A stretch of DNA of 64,000 nucleotides from Neelides folsomi (taxonomy: Eukaryota > Arthropoda > Collembola > Neelipleona > Neelidae). The translations under genes and the position numbers were made by a program. The notes under the pieces were generated by a model, which saw only the letters and a list, made by a program, of their open reading frames with translations, made no database searches and was not told the origin of the DNA. Where the stretch lies: assembly GCA_034687125.1 (NCBI GenBank), contig JAQGBZ010000189.1, positions 57,794-121,793 of the forward strand, given 5' to 3'. Below are positions 62,916 through 64,000 of the stretch, piece after piece (positions within the stretch are counted from its first letter, which is position 1; each line of letters opens with the position of its first letter).

Positions 62916-64000
62916 ATGTCAAATAAACTGTTACATGAATTGCTAATTAGTTAATTAGCTTCTATGATTCGCGACACAGAGGAAGCAATAAGAGAATGAT
63001 TGAAAAGTTGTGAACGTCTGACTGGAGATTTGCTCTATGTACGATTTCAATTGAAAGATCAATGTAGATGGATGCGGAGGCTCGTCATTATCAACGTGTG
63101 ATTGAATTGAGGTGAAATTGAATTGATAGAATAAAAGAGGCGGAGAGGAGTGGAGAACCGAGTGTGAATCTCTGTTTAGTTTTAGAGTTGAATTGAAGGA
63201 GGGAAGGTTGGGTGAATGAATGGCGTCATCCATCGAATATCTATTCATACCATTGTTGGGAAATTTTGTGAAAAGCGCTCCGCGTTTCAAAAGAAGTCTC
63301 GAGAGAAGCGTATTAAAGAAGGGAGGAGCGTTTTTCTTCAAAATCGATGGATTCTCCGTCTCCTAGGTTATTCATTGTATTCCTCTCCTCTTTTTCGAGA
63401 GTTCCACAATGTGTTATATTCATCTGAGAAAGATTCATCCGACTTGGACCGCTACGTTCCTTCCGAGTCCTCAACCCTTCATTCTTTTCCTAACTAATCG
63501 CAACTATTATTCCTCATATCCTACTACTCTTTTACAAACTCCCTTTCCCTCTCTTTCACCAGACCATTGTTACCAAAAATCTTTGCCTCTCTCCCAGAAT
63601 GAGTTGAAATCCCGCGGTGCTCTTCCTTCCTTTCCCTCTTCCTCAACAGCAACAATCAGATGAAGATGCTTCGATTCATACCATCGTCAGAATGAAAAAA
63701 TACATATCATTAAACTACAACATAATATACATACATAATTGTAAAGAGCCACTAATACAATACAATATTCTTAATTGTAAACTAGGATTATAACCATTCT
63801 CACATGTACTTTAATATTTACATTTAACCATCTTTGTACCAGTATTTATCATTTACGACTTGTATATCGTATATCTGAAATTCACTGTACCACTCAAATT
63901 GTTAATTGAACCTAAATAAATGTATATATGAGTATTAACAATTTAAACTCGTCTATCTCAGATTAGATTTTAATTTTTCCGTTTCTAAAGATTTCTGTAT
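62916..64000. other. No supportable gene; pyrimidine-rich then AT-rich DNA
   Basis: A GC-richer island at about 63160-63480 has short overlapping open frames on both strands. The plus strand is pyrimidine-rich at about 63470-63600 and ends in CTCTCCCAG, an acceptor-like site, but what follows is open only to a TGA at 63661. From about 63690 to the end the DNA is AT-rich with nothing recognisable. Confidence 0.55.

Noticed and set aside
1-64000. Prokaryotic genes, CRISPR arrays, LTR or LINE retroelements, viral insertions
   Set aside because: I saw no long open frames, spaced direct-repeat arrays, reverse-transcriptase motifs or long terminal repeats on reading both strands.

Overview
This window looks like intergenic or intronic nuclear DNA from a eukaryote with a large, intron-rich genome, most likely an invertebrate animal. 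Three things point that way: no open frame exceeds about 160 codons on either strand in 64 kb; microsatellites are scattered throughout; and there are non-autonomous DNA transposons of the hAT and Tc1/mariner type with their expected target duplications. I see no operons, ribosome binding sites, tRNA or rRNA genes, or CRISPR arrays. An arthropod such as a crustacean would fit, but I cannot name a species or a chromosome.

Layout. From 1 to about 14.6 kb, AT-rich stretches alternate with short GC-richer islands. The only thing worth naming there is a minus-strand open frame at 8030-8506 with a signal-peptide-like start and dibasic sites. A 474-bp hAT-type miniature element occupies 14608-15081. 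From 15.1 to 46.4 kb nothing is clearly coding, although two plus-strand open frames with splice-site-like borders (22643-22885 and 27988-28239) are recorded as weak exon candidates. At 46389-46628 two short open stretches are separated by a possible 67-bp intron. From 46.6 to 60.3 kb I see no gene; another weak exon candidate lies at 60297-60464. The last 3 kb hold the clearest biology: a 574-bp fold-back element (61554-62127) made of two inverted copies of the 3' end of a Tc1/mariner-like transposon, each with a decayed transposase C-terminus, and 71 bp further on a second TA-flanked inverted-repeat element (62199-62913) that contains a solitary CAGGGTGG-type transposon end.

How far to trust the gene calls. 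A rough estimate from base composition says the number and length of open frames are about what random sequence of this composition would give, and several islands are open in two or three frames at once. The exon candidates are therefore guesses based on splice-like borders, and none contains a domain I recognise. The transposon calls rest on inverted repeats and target duplications that can be read directly and are much firmer.
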